DNA from: Sporosarcina aquimarina
Lineage (GTDB): Bacteria > Bacillota > Bacilli > Bacillales_A > Planococcaceae
Reading direction: 5' to 3'
DNA length: 64,000 nt
NCBI RefSeq assembly: GCF_019748715.1
Contig: NZ_JACLBZ010000014.1
Coordinates: 1-64,000, forward strand
In this document: in pieces, positions 43,474 to 53,466 of the stretch
Layout: each line of letters starts with the position of its first letter
How positions within the stretch are numbered: position 1 is the stretch's first letter
Notes under the pieces: generated by a model
What the model was told of the DNA's origin: nothing
Database searches by the model: none
What the model saw: only the letters and a program-made list of their open reading frames with translations
Position numbers and translations under genes: made by a program

Positions 43474-44319
43474 ATGGATCAATTAACTTTTCATGACATG
43501 AAACTAACATGGTTAGACGGTGGAGTGAACTATTTGGATGGAGGTGCGATGTTCGGTGTCGTACCGAAAGCGTTGTGGTCAAGACGCTACGAACCCGATG
43601 AAAACAACTTAATCGAATTGCGGACGGATCCGATCTTAATACAGTACCAAGGCAAGAATTTATTGATTGATTCAGGGATCGGCAAGGGGAAACTGGATGA
43701 AAAGAAGAAAAGAAACTTGGGTGTCCGTGCTGAAACTAGAGTAGAAGAAAGTTTAGAAGAGCTCGGCTTGACACCAGAAGATATCGACATCGTGCTGATG
43801 ACGCATTTACACAACGACCATGCGGCAGGCCTGACACAATGGAAAGGCGACCGACTCGTCTCTGTGTTTTCGAATGCTACAATCTACACATCTAAAGTGG
43901 AATGGGACGAAATGAGAGAGCCGAATATTCGTTCACGCAACACGTATTGGCCGGAGAACTGGGAGCCGATCCAAGATCAAGTGGAGACATTTGAAGATGA
44001 GCTGGAAGTATTGCCAGGTATTAAAATGATCCATACAGGCGGTCATAGTGACGGCCATAGTGTGATCAAGTTGGAACAGCAAGGCGAAACACTTATTCAC
44101 ATGGCGGATATCATGCCGACACATGCGCATTCTAATCCACTGTGGGTACTTGCTTATGATGACTACCCGATGGACTCCATTTTCGCAAAAGAGCGCCTCA
44201 TGAAGGAAGCGCTTCCAAATAACTATGGATTTATTTTCTATCACGATGCTGTGTTCCGTATGGCAAAGTTCAGCGAGGATGGAAAGCAAATCGTAGAGAG
44301 CGTTCCGCGTACTCGATAA
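43474..44319 (+). CDS. ytnP: Metallo-beta-lactamase-fold lactonase (YtnP)
   Basis: 281 residues. The di-zinc motif [11 protein letters not shown] (near residue 110), the later His in [16 protein letters not shown], and Asp in [10 protein letters not shown] give the MBL fold. Similarity to B. subtilis YtnP, reported to hydrolyse N-acyl homoserine lactones and disturb quorum signalling of other bacteria, supports that role; intracellular location is expected as no signal peptide exists. GGTAGGGAGG ribosome site. It ends at a terminator. Confidence 0.88.
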   Translation: MDQLTFHDMKLTWLDGGVNYLDGGAMFGVVPKALWSRRYEPDENNLIELRTDPILIQYQGKNLLIDSGIGKGKLDEKKKRNLGVRAETRVEESLEELGLTPEDIDIVLMTHLHNDHAAGLTQWKGDRLVSVFSNATIYTSKVEWDEMREPNIRSRNTYWPENWEPIQDQVETFEDELEVLPGIKMIHTGGHSDGHSVIKLEQQGETLIHMADIMPTHAHSNPLWVLAYDDYPMDSIFAKERLMKEALPNNYGFIFYHDAVFRMAKFSEDGKQIVESVPRTR

Positions 44320-44330
44320 AATGAAAAAAT

Positions 44331-44375
44331 GAAGCTGTCCTGAAAGTAGAAATCACTTTCGGTGACAGCTTTTTC
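44331..44375 (+). terminator. Terminator after ytnP
   Basis: AAGCTGTCctGAAAGT pairs with ACTTTCggtGACAGCTT, then TTT. Confidence 0.85.
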
Positions 44376-44458
44376 TCGTGTGGTCAAGCGAGAAAAGAAT
44401 TGGAACTCACTAAAGTCTCGCTGCACCTAACATACAATATCGACATAAAACAAGAAAT

Positions 44459-44501
44459 GAAAAAGGACACGTAAGATGAGTTACTCAGTCTCCGTGTCCT
44501 T
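44459..44501 (-). terminator. Terminator of the PepSY gene
   Basis: Read on the minus strand, AAGGACACG pairs with CGTGTCCTT, with an inner ACT/AGT stem, followed by TTTCATTT. Confidence 0.8.
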
Positions 44502-44521
44502 ACCTGTTATTTGTATATAGA

Positions 44522-44836
44522 TTATTGGCGAACTAATTCCACGACAGTACCTGTCTTCGCATCCGCAGCAAATTCATATTGTTCCAGTCTTCCGTCTTTC
44601 ATACGAGAAACTCCTCCACGGTAGACCTCCATAGAAATTACGTGATTTGTATAAGGTTCTGGTTTCATTACGATCCAAGAACCGTCAATTGGACCTTCCT
44701 CTTTAAAAGCTTCTTTCACTTTTTTAAGAACGTTGTCAGCAGGTACTTCTTCATTTAATTTGTTGAATGCTTCATTTACTACTACTCCTGCAGCAACACC
44801 AGTTAAAATGCCAGCTAAAAATTCTTTTACTCTCAT
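44522..44836 (-). CDS. PepSY-domain small protein (YtzB-like)
   Basis: 104 residues. A glycine/alanine-rich hydrophobic N-terminus (EFLAGILTGVAAGVVV) suggests membrane association. It is followed by a PepSY domain in which strand residues TNHVISMEVYRGGVSR and FAADAKTGTVVEL are typical. AAGGAGG lies 12 bp before ATG 44836 and 6 bp before an in-frame TTG at 44842, so either start is possible. PepSY domains inhibit or regulate peptidases; the M42 aminopeptidase gene is divergently transcribed next door, but a link is speculative. Confidence 0.82.
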   Translation of the reverse strand: MRVKEFLAGILTGVAAGVVVNEAFNKLNEEVPADNVLKKVKEAFKEEGPIDGSWIVMKPEPYTNHVISMEVYRGGVSRMKDGRLEQYEFAADAKTGTVVELVRQ

Positions 44837-45039
44837 GGCCAATTGCAGCCTCCTTCGCAAATCTTTTCTTATAGTGTACCATAGATTAAAAGAGCATGGC
44901 GATTCAAATGTCTTTCCTTTTTATCCATTCAGCATATTTTTAATCATCTAATTAAAGAAAATGAGGAACCTAAATAGTTTTCATCTGTTTGCCATCTCGA
45001 TATAATGCAGGTAGATCGTAAAAAAAGTGAGGGATTTGC

Positions 45040-46113
45040 ATGAAAAAAGAAACTTTGGATTTATTTCGCACATTGACAGAACTTCCCGGCGCTCCAGGAA
45101 ATGAACATCGTGTCCGGGCTTTTATGCGTGAACAACTTAAAACAAATTCAGACGAGATCATTCAAGACGGTCTGGGCGGCGTGTTTGGTGTCCGAAACGG
45201 TAAAGAGGGGCAGCCGAAAATCATGGTAGCCGGACATATGGATGAAGTCGGCTTCATGGTGACAGGCATCACGGACAACGGAATGCTTCGTTTTCAGCCA
45301 TTAGGCGGCTGGTGGAATCAAGTGCTGCTTGCGCAACGAGTGCAAATTATTACGACCAAAGATACTGTAACAGGTGTCATTGGTTCAATCCCTCCACATT
45401 TATTGAGTGATGAAGCACGAGCAAAACCAATGGATATTAAAAATATGCTAATCGATGTCGGTGCAGATGATAAGGCAGATGCAGAAAGTTTTGGAATCCG
45501 TCCTGGACAGCAGATTTTGCCGATTTGTCCGTTCACACCAATGGCAAATCCGAAAAAAATTATGGCGAAAGCCTGGGATAATCGATACGGCTGCGGGCTA
45601 GCGGTGGAATTGCTGCAGGAAGTGAAAAACGACACGCTGCCGAATACTCTTTATTCCGGTGCAACTGTCATGGAAGAAGTTGGTTTGCGCGGTGCACAGA
45701 CCGCTGCCCGCATGATCAATCCAGACTTGTTCTTTGCGTTGGATGCAAGTCCTGCGAATGATGCGAGTGGCAATAAAAACGAATTTGGCCAGTTGGGAAA
45801 GGGAACGTTGTTGCGTATTTTCGACCGTACGATGGTGACACATCGCGGAATGCGTGAATTCATTTTGGATATGGCGGAAACTCACAACGTGCCCTATCAA
45901 TATTTTGTTTCCCAAGGCGGAACGGATGCCGGTCAAGTCCATTTATCCAATGAGGGCGTGCCAAGTGCCGTCATCGGAATTTGTTCTCGATACATTCACA
46001 CGGCGGCTTCGATTATTCATACGGACGATTATGCGGCAGCAAAAGAATTGCTCGTTCATTTAGTGAAAGCTTGCGACAAAACGACTGTCGAAACGATTAA
46101 ACAAAACAGTTAA
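45040..46113 (+). CDS. ytoP: M42-family metallo-aminopeptidase (YtoP)
   Basis: 357-residue cytosolic aminopeptidase of the glutamyl/deblocking M42 family with a two-metal site. Metal ligands are visible in [10 protein letters not shown] (His and Asp), KAWDNRYGC (bridging Asp), [12 protein letters not shown] (Glu pair), ALDASPAND and [11 protein letters not shown] (His). Members form large tetrahedral complexes that trim peptides. It follows the B. subtilis ytoP position. The ribosome site AAAAAGTGAGGG precedes the ATG. Confidence 0.93.
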   Translation: MKKETLDLFRTLTELPGAPGNEHRVRAFMREQLKTNSDEIIQDGLGGVFGVRNGKEGQPKIMVAGHMDEVGFMVTGITDNGMLRFQPLGGWWNQVLLAQRVQIITTKDTVTGVIGSIPPHLLSDEARAKPMDIKNMLIDVGADDKADAESFGIRPGQQILPICPFTPMANPKKIMAKAWDNRYGCGLAVELLQEVKNDTLPNTLYSGATVMEEVGLRGAQTAARMINPDLFFALDASPANDASGNKNEFGQLGKGTLLRIFDRTMVTHRGMREFILDMAETHNVPYQYFVSQGGTDAGQVHLSNEGVPSAVIGICSRYIHTAASIIHTDDYAAAKELLVHLVKACDKTTVETIKQNS

Positions 46114-46144
46114 GCGGATATTGAGAGAGGAAGGAGGGTGCTGA

Positions 46145-46666
46145 ATGAAATTTATAACAGGTTCTGAAAATCAAGCGAAAATGCGTGCGGCGACGCGGAT
46201 GATTGAACGCTACCTTGGCAACAGGGACATATCTTCAGCATCCGTCGCTTCTGGTGTGAGTCCACAGCCAATGAGTGACGAAGAAACGAGACAAGGTGCG
46301 ATTAATCGAGCGGTCGCGGCGAGTGCGTTGCAAGAGGATACATATGGAATCGGATTGGAAGGCGGCGTCCGGATAATCGGAAGGACGATGTATTTATGCA
46401 ATTGGGGCGCACTTGCCACACCGGATGGTCAGGTGTTTACAGCTGCAGGTGCGCAAATTCCGCTTCCGGAAGACTTGGCTGCCGAAATTAAGAACGGTAA
46501 GGAACTGGGAGATGCGGTCGATCACTATTTTAAGAAACAACAAATTCGCCTTTCAGAAGGAGCCATGGGAATGCTTACAGCCCAAACGGTTCCGAGGGAT
46601 GTATTGTTCGAACACATCATGCAGCTGTTGATTGGCCAATTCCTATACAGCAAGGCTAGCAGTTGA
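46145..46666 (+). CDS. DUF84 non-canonical purine NTP phosphatase (YjjX-like)
   Basis: 173-residue alpha/beta protein of the ITPase-like fold. It begins MKFITGSENQAKMRAA, with VSPQPMSDEETRQGAINRA and YGIGLEGGVR following, the DUF84 signature of inosine/xanthosine triphosphatases such as YjjX. It would hydrolyse damaged ITP/XTP and keep them out of nucleic acid. AGGAGGGTG ribosome site. It lies 31 bp after ytoP in the same transcript. Confidence 0.9.
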   Translation: MKFITGSENQAKMRAATRMIERYLGNRDISSASVASGVSPQPMSDEETRQGAINRAVAASALQEDTYGIGLEGGVRIIGRTMYLCNWGALATPDGQVFTAAGAQIPLPEDLAAEIKNGKELGDAVDHYFKKQQIRLSEGAMGMLTAQTVPRDVLFEHIMQLLIGQFLYSKASS

Positions 46667-46743
46667 ATATTGCAATAGAGACGGCATGCGATTAGAATAG
46701 GACTGATAGAAAATTGTACGGAGTGGAGAAGGGGGGAACCTAG

Positions 46744-47262
46744 ATGTTCCGAAATGGAAAGGTTGTCTTGCTGCTGCTTCTGGCCGTAGTCCTCGTAGGA
46801 TGCAACCAGAAAGTCGAAGGACTGACTGATGAGGGCTTTGTCGCTGCAAGGGAAGCATTTGAGGCAAATGCTAAAAAAACCAATGAGGCGGCTGGTGACA
46901 TCCATTTTTACAAGCCGACAACGATGGAAGTGGACAAGCAATCCACTTCTCAAACAATTGTCCTAACGAAACGAAATGATTCATTTTATTTAACTGTCAA
47001 TCCAAACGAAAAGAAAAATAGCCGTGTCTATTATGATTTGCTGATGACAGATGAACCTGAAAACTTAGTAGGAGCGCAGACATTCGCAAAGGACGAGGTG
47101 TTTGGCTTTGTTGCGGTCATACAAAAAAGTGAGAAGTTAGTGGAATTGATTGCTAGTGTAGGTGGAGTGAAAGTGGAGACCGTAACAGATGAAAAGAATA
47201 TCGACTCTCATTTGGGAAAAATGATGCAAATTGCGCGTTCTGTTCAGCAAGACGAGAAGTGA
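46744..47262 (+). CDS. Lipoprotein of unknown function
   Basis: 172 residues. The signal peptide KVVLLLLLAVVLVGC ends in a lipobox (LVGC), with the lipidated Cys at residue 20. The mature part contains a short helical segment and a beta-rich domain with VLTKRNDSFYLTVNPNEKK. No family is recognised. GGAGAAGGGGG ribosome site. It stands between the DUF84 gene and ytpQ, where B. subtilis carries the thioredoxin-like ytpP; the product is not a thioredoxin, as no CxxC is present. Confidence 0.78.
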   Translation: MFRNGKVVLLLLLAVVLVGCNQKVEGLTDEGFVAAREAFEANAKKTNEAAGDIHFYKPTTMEVDKQSTSQTIVLTKRNDSFYLTVNPNEKKNSRVYYDLLMTDEPENLVGAQTFAKDEVFGFVAVIQKSEKLVELIASVGGVKVETVTDEKNIDSHLGKMMQIARSVQQDEK

Positions 47263-47303
47263 TGAAATAGGACGAACGATTGTTGAGAAGGAGAGTGTCT
47301 GGA

Positions 47304-48119
47304 ATGGAAGCTAAAGATTTAGTAGAAGAACTGAAAAATCGTTTACCTAAAGAGAAGTTTGATTGGCAGTTCGATCGTAAGGCTGACAAGCTGCGAATCG
47401 TCCATCATACACTTCATAGAGGGATGGATATTTCATTGCCGGAGATTTTGGCGAAGTATGAGTTAAAAAAAGAGCGAGCAATCGATGAAGTAGTCTACAC
47501 AATCCAAGAAACGTTCCATGCGATGGAACAGGAGCATGAAAAAGGATTTGTTGGTGAAACAACTATTTATCCTGTTATTCGTTCGACATCGTTCCCGACT
47601 GAAAGTGCAGCGGGGCAACCGTTTCTGACGAAGGATCATACAGCGGAAACCCGTATTTTTTATGCGCTGGATTTAGGTACGACTTATCGTTTGATTGATG
47701 AAGGCATGCTTACTGAGATGGGAATGACGGCTAAGGAAGTACAGGAAGTTGCTATGTTCACAGTGAAGACATTGCCAACTGCCTGGAAACGTGATGAAGT
47801 ATCCGATAATGTATTTTATTTCATTAATAATAATGATGGCTATGATGCGAGCCGAATATTGAATCAGCCGTTTTTGAAGGAAATGGAACAGAAGATTGAA
47901 GGTCATATGGTTGTGTCGGTACCGCATCAAGACGTGTTGATCATCGGAGATATCCGGAATGACACAGGCTATGATGTCATTGCACAAATGGCAATGCAAT
48001 TTTTCACAACAGGCGCGGTGCCTGTTACATCGCTGTCGTTTATTTATGAAGATGGCAAACTAGAGCCTATTTTTATTATGGCAAAAAATCGATTGGCTAG
48101 AAGGGACAAGAAAAAATGA
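47304..48119 (+). CDS. ytpQ: DUF1444 protein (YtpQ)
   Basis: 271 residues, cytosolic, function unknown. ATG 47304 follows AGAAGGAGAG; the TTG at 47280 has no site. DUF1444 features include [12 protein letters not shown] in the middle and [16 protein letters not shown]. The C-terminal [12 protein letters not shown] overlaps ytpR by 4 bp, so the two are coupled as in B. subtilis. Possible links to translation are suggested only by that neighbour. Confidence 0.9.
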   Translation: MEAKDLVEELKNRLPKEKFDWQFDRKADKLRIVHHTLHRGMDISLPEILAKYELKKERAIDEVVYTIQETFHAMEQEHEKGFVGETTIYPVIRSTSFPTESAAGQPFLTKDHTAETRIFYALDLGTTYRLIDEGMLTEMGMTAKEVQEVAMFTVKTLPTAWKRDEVSDNVFYFINNNDGYDASRILNQPFLKEMEQKIEGHMVVSVPHQDVLIIGDIRNDTGYDVIAQMAMQFFTTGAVPVTSLSFIYEDGKLEPIFIMAKNRLARRDKKK

Positions 48120-48721
48120 ACTTATTTTATAATGCCGCAGGTGTAGGCGATGTTTTATTCGTCCAGTTGACAACTGAACGACCAACTGAAGTAGTATGCG
48201 AGCGTAAAAATGATGTAGCGATCCTCAAAGAAGCGAAAACTGGTGATATCATCGGATTCAATTTGTTTGACGTGTCGAGTTACTTCCCGCTTGCTGCAGA
48301 CGGACAAGTGGAATTAACAGAAGAACTTGCTGAACAACTTCAAGAAGCGCTTAGGAAGAATGAAGTGGAATTTGAACTTGATGTCGACTTCAGTCCGAAA
48401 TTCGTTGTAGGGTATGTGAAAGAAAAAGAGAAGCATCCAAACGCAGATAAATTGAATATTTGTCAAGTTGACGTGGGCGAAGATACATTGCAAATCGTTT
48501 GCGGCGCACCGAATGTTGAAGCTGGACAAAAAGTAGTCGTAGCGAAAGTCGGTGCAGTTATGCCTTCTGGGATGGTTATTCGTGATGCTGAACTACGTGG
48601 CGTAGCGTCATCTGGAATGATCTGCTCTGCTAAAGAACTTAACCTGAAGGATTCTCCTGAAGAAAAGGGAATTCTTGTGCTGGACGAGCAAAGAGAAGCT
48701 GGAGAAGCTTTCCAACTTTAA
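48116..48721 (+). CDS. ytpR: tRNA-binding-domain protein (YtpR)
   Basis: 201 residues. An N-terminal DUF4479 domain (1-85) is joined to an EMAP/Arc1p-like OB-fold tRNA-binding domain (about 95-200) with [25 protein letters not shown] and [25 protein letters not shown]. The latter resembles the N-terminus of PheT. It is standalone and may be a tRNA chaperone or editing accessory. It ends at a strong terminator. Confidence 0.92.
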   Translation: MNLFYNAAGVGDVLFVQLTTERPTEVVCERKNDVAILKEAKTGDIIGFNLFDVSSYFPLAADGQVELTEELAEQLQEALRKNEVEFELDVDFSPKFVVGYVKEKEKHPNADKLNICQVDVGEDTLQIVCGAPNVEAGQKVVVAKVGAVMPSGMVIRDAELRGVASSGMICSAKELNLKDSPEEKGILVLDEQREAGEAFQL

Positions 48722-48747
48722 GGTTATTATAATTATCTAAGTCGATC

Positions 48748-48793
48748 AGCTTTTGTACGAGGCTAAGTCCAGCTCGCTGCAAAAGCTTTTTTT
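48748..48793 (+). terminator. Terminator after ytpR
   Basis: AGCTTTTGtaCGAG pairs with CTCGctgCAAAAGCT, then TTTTTT. Confidence 0.88.
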
Positions 48794-48949
48794 ATGACTT
48801 CAGTCGTATAAGAGGTCCGAGAATCTTGTTGCATTTGGATAGGCTGACTCTTGCAATATTCTTTTTATTTTCAACATACATAGATCTGTTTGATTTCCAC
48901 ATAGTGAACCTGTTAAAATAGATTGATTGACATGAAAAGAGTGATACAT

Positions 48950-51664
48950 TTGAGTTGGTTACGAAATATGAAAAGACGTCTTCAACAAATGGAAGAAGAC
49001 GGAGAAAAAATAAATGAATCCTATGAAAATTCTATCACCAATGATGATATGGAAGGTAATAAAAAAGTAAACTTTAGATTTCCGATTGTTTCAGATCATG
49101 AAATTTATGGATGGGAAAAAGAAATCGAGCACAATGAATATACAAAAGATTATTTACAACAAGAACTAGAAGAAGAATATGAAAAGATTCCGCTTTATCA
49201 AAATGCACGCTGGCCTGGCAGATTTGAACAAGAAGGTAAGGTTTATAGATCCGAACCAAAATCTGAATCTCCAAAGCCATCGACGATTGCTAAGATTCGC
49301 CCCAAGGCAGCACAAGTGAAAAGCACACCTGTTAAGGAAGCTCTGCCAAAGGTACCTAGAAGACCGTTCTCGCCATCTGAAGTACCGTCTCCTATCTATG
49401 GCTATGTTAAGAGCACGCCTGTCTTATCTGCTATGGAAGAAGCTAAGTTAAGAAGAAAGCAAAAAGATGCAATGCAAACGGAAGAACTAGAGGAAACCCA
49501 AGCTATAGATGATCTGGACCTGCAACAGGCTGAATCGGTAGATGTTGTGACAGAAATCGAAGAAGTACCTGCAGAAATGACTTCTAATAGTGGTTCAATC
49601 GAAGAACTCACACAGCCTTTAGCCGTAGAGGAGTTTGAGAGTGGGAGCAATGAAGTTGCTGTAGCTGAATCTTTTATTATGGAAGAGCAAGAAACTGAGG
49701 AAATAGAGGATGAAGTACAAGAAGTAGAAACAGAAACAGAAACAGAAACAGAAACAGAAACAGAAACAGAAACAGAAACAGAAACAGAAACAGACTCACA
49801 GTCAGAATTGCCCCTTTCTATGTCAGATACATCGACGATATCTGCCATTTCAGATGAAGATGAAGAAACGACTGTGATTTCCGAAGCACCAATGGTGGCA
49901 GTCCGTGAAATCGAGCAATTGGAAGTTGCAGAATCTGAAACTGATGAGTTTGATGCAGAAGAAGCTGAATTAGGAGAAGTGAACGAGGAAATTGATTTTG
50001 TTCAGACGATTGAAGAAAATGCTGAATCACAAAAGAAAGAAAAAATCATACCTTTTAATGTGTTGATGCTCCAATCGGACAAAGAAAAATTGGCGATGAA
50101 ACATGCACAATCTTCATTGGAAGATAAAAACGTGCAAGAAGCCGTACAAGAGAAACAACCTTTAGTTGAGAAAACGGTCATTAAACCCTCAGTTGCGCAA
50201 GCAGTACAGCCTATTAAGAGCATGGAAGATGAAGTGGACGAAGAACCACTTCCTTCGTATGCATTCCCACCCCTGAATTTCTTGGCACCGCCGGAAGAAG
50301 AGGTGAAGGATGAGGAGTGGCTCGAGTCTCAGTCAGCGAAGTTAGAAGAGGCACTGTCATATTTCTCCATTCAAGCGACCGTCATGCAAGCTGTTCAAGG
50401 TCCTGCTGTGACGATGTTTGAGTTGACGGTGGAACAAGGGGTAAAAGTAAGTAAAATCCGCAATCTGACGGACGACTTGAAACTTGCTTTGGCAGCGCGG
50501 GATATTCGTATTCAAGCTCCTATTCCAGGAACCAGTTTGATCGGAGTAGAAATACCGAATCGTCAAACGAGAGCAGTCCGTATTTCAGAAGTGATAGAAA
50601 GTGAGCCCTTTAAAAACTCGGACTCACCTCTAGAAGCTGTTCTTGGACTCAGTTTAACAGGTGAACCGCAAACGATCGACCTGCGCAAAATGCCGCATGG
50701 AATGATTGCCGGTGCAACTGGCTCCGGTAAATCAGTCTGTATAAATTCATTGCTGATCAGTTTATTGTATAAAGCATCCTACCATGATCTGAAACTACTG
50801 TTGATCGATCCGAAGATGGTTGAGCTTGCTCCTTATAATGGCATTCCGCATTTATTGAGCCCGGTCATTACAGATGTCAAAGCTGCTACTGCTGCTCTAA
50901 AATGGGCTGTTGAAGAAATGGAAAGACGGTACGAGCTGTTTGCCCATTCCGGTGTACGAAATATTGAGCGCTATAATGAAATGGTCATGGAATCGCGCCG
51001 CTTCTCCTTGAAGATGCCATACATGCTGATCGTTATTGATGAGTTGGCGGATTTGATGATGATGGCGCCGGCAGACGTGGAAATTTCCATTAGCCGAATC
51101 ACCCAAAAAGCCAGAGCTTGCGGCATTCACTTGATTATCGCGACACAAAGACCATCCGTCGATGTGATTACGGGAACGATCAAAGCAAATATTCCGACAC
51201 GAATTGCATTCGCGGTCTCGTCACAAGTCGATTCACGGACGATATTGGATTCGGTTGGCGCAGAGAGGCTGCTCGGAAAAGGGGATATGCTGTACTTAGG
51301 CAATGGACAGTCAGCGTCTATTCGTCTACAAGGGACATTTGTCACGGATGATGAAATTGAGCGTATAATAGAACACGTTCGTAACGAAGCTGAACCTGAC
51401 TATCTCTTCGGTCAAGAAGACTTGCTGGCCACAGCTATTCAGGAAGAGGAAATGGATCCATTATTCCAACAGGCATGTTCCTTCATCATTGAGCAGGGGA
51501 GTGCGTCCACCTCGATGCTGCAAAGACATTTCAGCATCGGATATAACCGTGCGGCCAAACTGATGGATCGTATGGAAGCGAATCAGTTTATTTCTGAGCA
51601 AAAAGGAAGTAAACCGAGAGATGTATTTTTGACACATCAAGCATTAGAAAACTTCCTAAACTGA
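48950..51664 (+). CDS. sftA: Soluble DNA translocase SftA (FtsK/SpoIIIE family)
   Basis: 904-residue cytosolic DNA pump that moves chromosome ends away from the division septum. TTG 48950 is favoured over the TTG-like 48923 frame start because translation then begins MSWLRN, as in B. subtilis SftA, with AAAGAGTGAT upstream. There are no membrane helices, unlike SpoIIIE. Residues about 100-450 form an acidic, Pro/Glu-rich linker with (ET)11. The motor has Walker A GATGSGKSV (near 588), Walker B IVIDELADLM and GTIKANIPTRIAF. A winged-helix gamma domain, GSASTSMLQRHFSIGYNRAA, is C-terminal and would read KOPS-like sequences. Confidence 0.93.
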   Translation: MSWLRNMKRRLQQMEEDGEKINESYENSITNDDMEGNKKVNFRFPIVSDHEIYGWEKEIEHNEYTKDYLQQELEEEYEKIPLYQNARWPGRFEQEGKVYRSEPKSESPKPSTIAKIRPKAAQVKSTPVKEALPKVPRRPFSPSEVPSPIYGYVKSTPVLSAMEEAKLRRKQKDAMQTEELEETQAIDDLDLQQAESVDVVTEIEEVPAEMTSNSGSIEELTQPLAVEEFESGSNEVAVAESFIMEEQETEEIEDEVQEVETETETETETETETETETETETDSQSELPLSMSDTSTISAISDEDEETTVISEAPMVAVREIEQLEVAESETDEFDAEEAELGEVNEEIDFVQTIEENAESQKKEKIIPFNVLMLQSDKEKLAMKHAQSSLEDKNVQEAVQEKQPLVEKTVIKPSVAQAVQPIKSMEDEVDEEPLPSYAFPPLNFLAPPEEEVKDEEWLESQSAKLEEALSYFSIQATVMQAVQGPAVTMFELTVEQGVKVSKIRNLTDDLKLALAARDIRIQAPIPGTSLIGVEIPNRQTRAVRISEVIESEPFKNSDSPLEAVLGLSLTGEPQTIDLRKMPHGMIAGATGSGKSVCINSLLISLLYKASYHDLKLLLIDPKMVELAPYNGIPHLLSPVITDVKAATAALKWAVEEMERRYELFAHSGVRNIERYNEMVMESRRFSLKMPYMLIVIDELADLMMMAPADVEISISRITQKARACGIHLIIATQRPSVDVITGTIKANIPTRIAFAVSSQVDSRTILDSVGAERLLGKGDMLYLGNGQSASIRLQGTFVTDDEIERIIEHVRNEAEPDYLFGQEDLLATAIQEEEMDPLFQQACSFIIEQGSASTSMLQRHFSIGYNRAAKLMDRMEANQFISEQKGSKPRDVFLTHQALENFLN
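49727..49792 (+). repeat. (GAAACA)11 hexanucleotide tandem repeat inside sftA
   Basis: Eleven perfect, uninterrupted copies of GAAACA encode eleven Glu-Thr dipeptides in the linker. Because the unit is two codons, length changes keep the reading frame. Confidence 0.95.
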
Positions 51665-51796
51665 AGAAATCAGTAATTCAGTCGCTAATTTTTTTCTTAA
51701 ACACATGCTATACTATGACAAGATATAATCTTCAAGCGTAAATATTTTTAGCTGAAGATAAAAAGTGGGATGAAAGAATTCCCGGGAGGTTTCAAT

Positions 51797-53110
51797 ATGA
51801 CATTGTTACACTTTACAGGCATAAAAGGATCGGGAATGAGCTCGCTTGCCCAGTTGCTGCATGATTCTTCTTATAAAATCCAAGGTTCTGACGTAGAGAA
51901 ATATTTTTTCACGGAAGATCCTTTACATGAACGAAATATAAAAGTCCTACCATTTGACGAAAGCAATATCCAACCTGGTATGAAAGTTATCGCAGGCAAT
52001 GCTTTTAAAGACGATCATGCCGAATTAAAAAGAGCAGACGAACTTGGAGTAGAAGTGATTCGCTATCATGATTTCCTTGGATCTTATATGGAACAATTCA
52101 CTTCAATTGGCGTAACTGGCACTCATGGAAAGACGTCCACGACTGGCTTACTTTCCCATGTATTGGGCGGTTTCGCACCGACATCGTACTTAATTGGCGA
52201 TGGAACTGGTAAAGGCGTAGAGAATAGCGAGTACTTTGTATTCGAAGCGTGCGAATATAAACGGCATTTTTTGGCGTACCATCCAGACTATGCCATTATG
52301 ACGAATATTGATTTTGACCATCCGGATTATTTTAAGAGCTTGGACGATATTTTGGATGCATTTAGTCAAATGGCAAGTCAGGTGAAGAAAGCATTGATTG
52401 CTTGCGGTGATGATGAAAATCTTCAGCGTCTACAGACACAAGTGCCAATCGTTTATTATGGACTCGATTCCTCAAATGATTTCTATGCGACCAACATCGA
52501 AAAGGACAGAGTCGGCTGTTCCTTCGACGTGTTTATTCGCAATGAATTCTATCATCGATTCACGATTCCTTTAACTGGCGATCACGCAATCAAAAATGCG
52601 CTTGGTGTCATCACCCTATGCCATTATGAGAATATACCGGCTGAAGTAATCGATGCTCGGTTCGCTACGTTTCCAGGTGTGAAAAGACGTTTTTCTGTCA
52701 TGGAATTCGAAGGCAGAGTGATCGTGGACGACTATGCGCATCATCCGACTGAAATTCGTGCAACGTTGGATTCTGCACGTCAAAAATACCCGGATCGGGA
52801 AGTAGTGGCGGTATTTCAGCCGCACACTTTCACGCGTACGGCTGCGCTTCTAGATCAGTTTGCAGACAGTTTGTCCGATGCCGATCAAGTGTACCTGTGC
52901 GATATATTTGGTTCAGCTAGAGAACAGGCAGGAAATTTAACAATTCAGGATTTAGTCAATAAAATTCCGAGTTCTCGCCATTTAACAATAGATGATACAT
53001 CCGAACTTTCGCGACATCAAAACGCGGTCATCCTATTCATGGGTGCAGGAGATATCCAACAATACTTAGAACAATTCAAATCCAATATTTCCAAAGAAGA
53101 GACAGCCTAA
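51797..53110 (+). CDS. murC: UDP-N-acetylmuramate--L-alanine ligase
   Basis: 437-residue ATP-dependent Mur ligase adding L-Ala to UDP-MurNAc. ATG 51797 follows GGGAGGT at good spacing. The UDP-binding start [17 protein letters not shown], the ATP loop [11 protein letters not shown] (residues about 106-116), the carbamyl-Lys/Mg region [11 protein letters not shown], and [10 protein letters not shown] are diagnostic. B. subtilis also has murC beside sftA (ytpS). The terminator stem begins in its last codons. Confidence 0.97.
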   Translation: MTLLHFTGIKGSGMSSLAQLLHDSSYKIQGSDVEKYFFTEDPLHERNIKVLPFDESNIQPGMKVIAGNAFKDDHAELKRADELGVEVIRYHDFLGSYMEQFTSIGVTGTHGKTSTTGLLSHVLGGFAPTSYLIGDGTGKGVENSEYFVFEACEYKRHFLAYHPDYAIMTNIDFDHPDYFKSLDDILDAFSQMASQVKKALIACGDDENLQRLQTQVPIVYYGLDSSNDFYATNIEKDRVGCSFDVFIRNEFYHRFTIPLTGDHAIKNALGVITLCHYENIPAEVIDARFATFPGVKRRFSVMEFEGRVIVDDYAHHPTEIRATLDSARQKYPDREVVAVFQPHTFTRTAALLDQFADSLSDADQVYLCDIFGSAREQAGNLTIQDLVNKIPSSRHLTIDDTSELSRHQNAVILFMGAGDIQQYLEQFKSNISKEETA

Positions 53111-53133
53111 CCATATGGGGAGGCTGTTTTTTT
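53102..53133 (+). terminator. Terminator after murC
   Basis: ACAGCCT/AGGCTGT, a 7-bp stem with a 12-nt loop, then TTTTTT. It overlaps the murC stop. Confidence 0.85.
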
Positions 53134-53466
53134 ATCTTATTCAACGGGAGACTTAAATGATGAGATGAAGTAGTTTTTATTGCGTGTTTGAGGGATGTTC
53201 AAACGCTCGCTGAACGGCAGGAGAACACAGGTTAATGCCTCCGTCCTGCATCAAAGTTTACTGACCTGCATCAAGCAGAACTAAGCACAATTCAAATTTC
53301 AGGCGCAATTATTCCAAGGAGTAATCGATAAAATGAAACAATTAATTGGAGATTGTAAAAGGATATCGCTTAGTTTTGTCGAAGAATAGCTATAAGGCGA
53401 AAAGTTTAAAAGCTCTTTAAGAAGGGTAAAGTTTTCGTAAGAATATGCTCTAGGGGGATAACGTCG
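53134..53466. other. Intergenic region before ytxG
   Basis: About 330 bp. It holds two direct copies of CCTGCATCAA (53245 and 53265, 20 bp apart) and a sigma-B-type promoter near the end. An 18-codon frame at 53333-53389 has AAGGAG upstream but is too short to support. Confidence 0.5.
53405..53430 (+). promoter_or_regulatory. Sigma-B (general stress) promoter of ytxG-ytxH
   Basis: GTTTAA (53405-53410), 14-bp spacer, GGGTAA (53425-53430), against the sigma-B consensus GTTTAA-N12-15-GGGTAT. It lies 37 bp before ytxG, which is sigma-B controlled in B. subtilis. Confidence 0.78.

Noticed and set aside
49402-49848. 148-codon Ser/Val-rich minus-strand frame in sftA
   Set aside because: Antisense image of the GAAACA repeat and the acidic linker.
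53333-53389. 18-codon frame with AAGGAG upstream, before ytxG
   Set aside because: Too short and no hydrophobic or conserved feature; the site can occur by chance.
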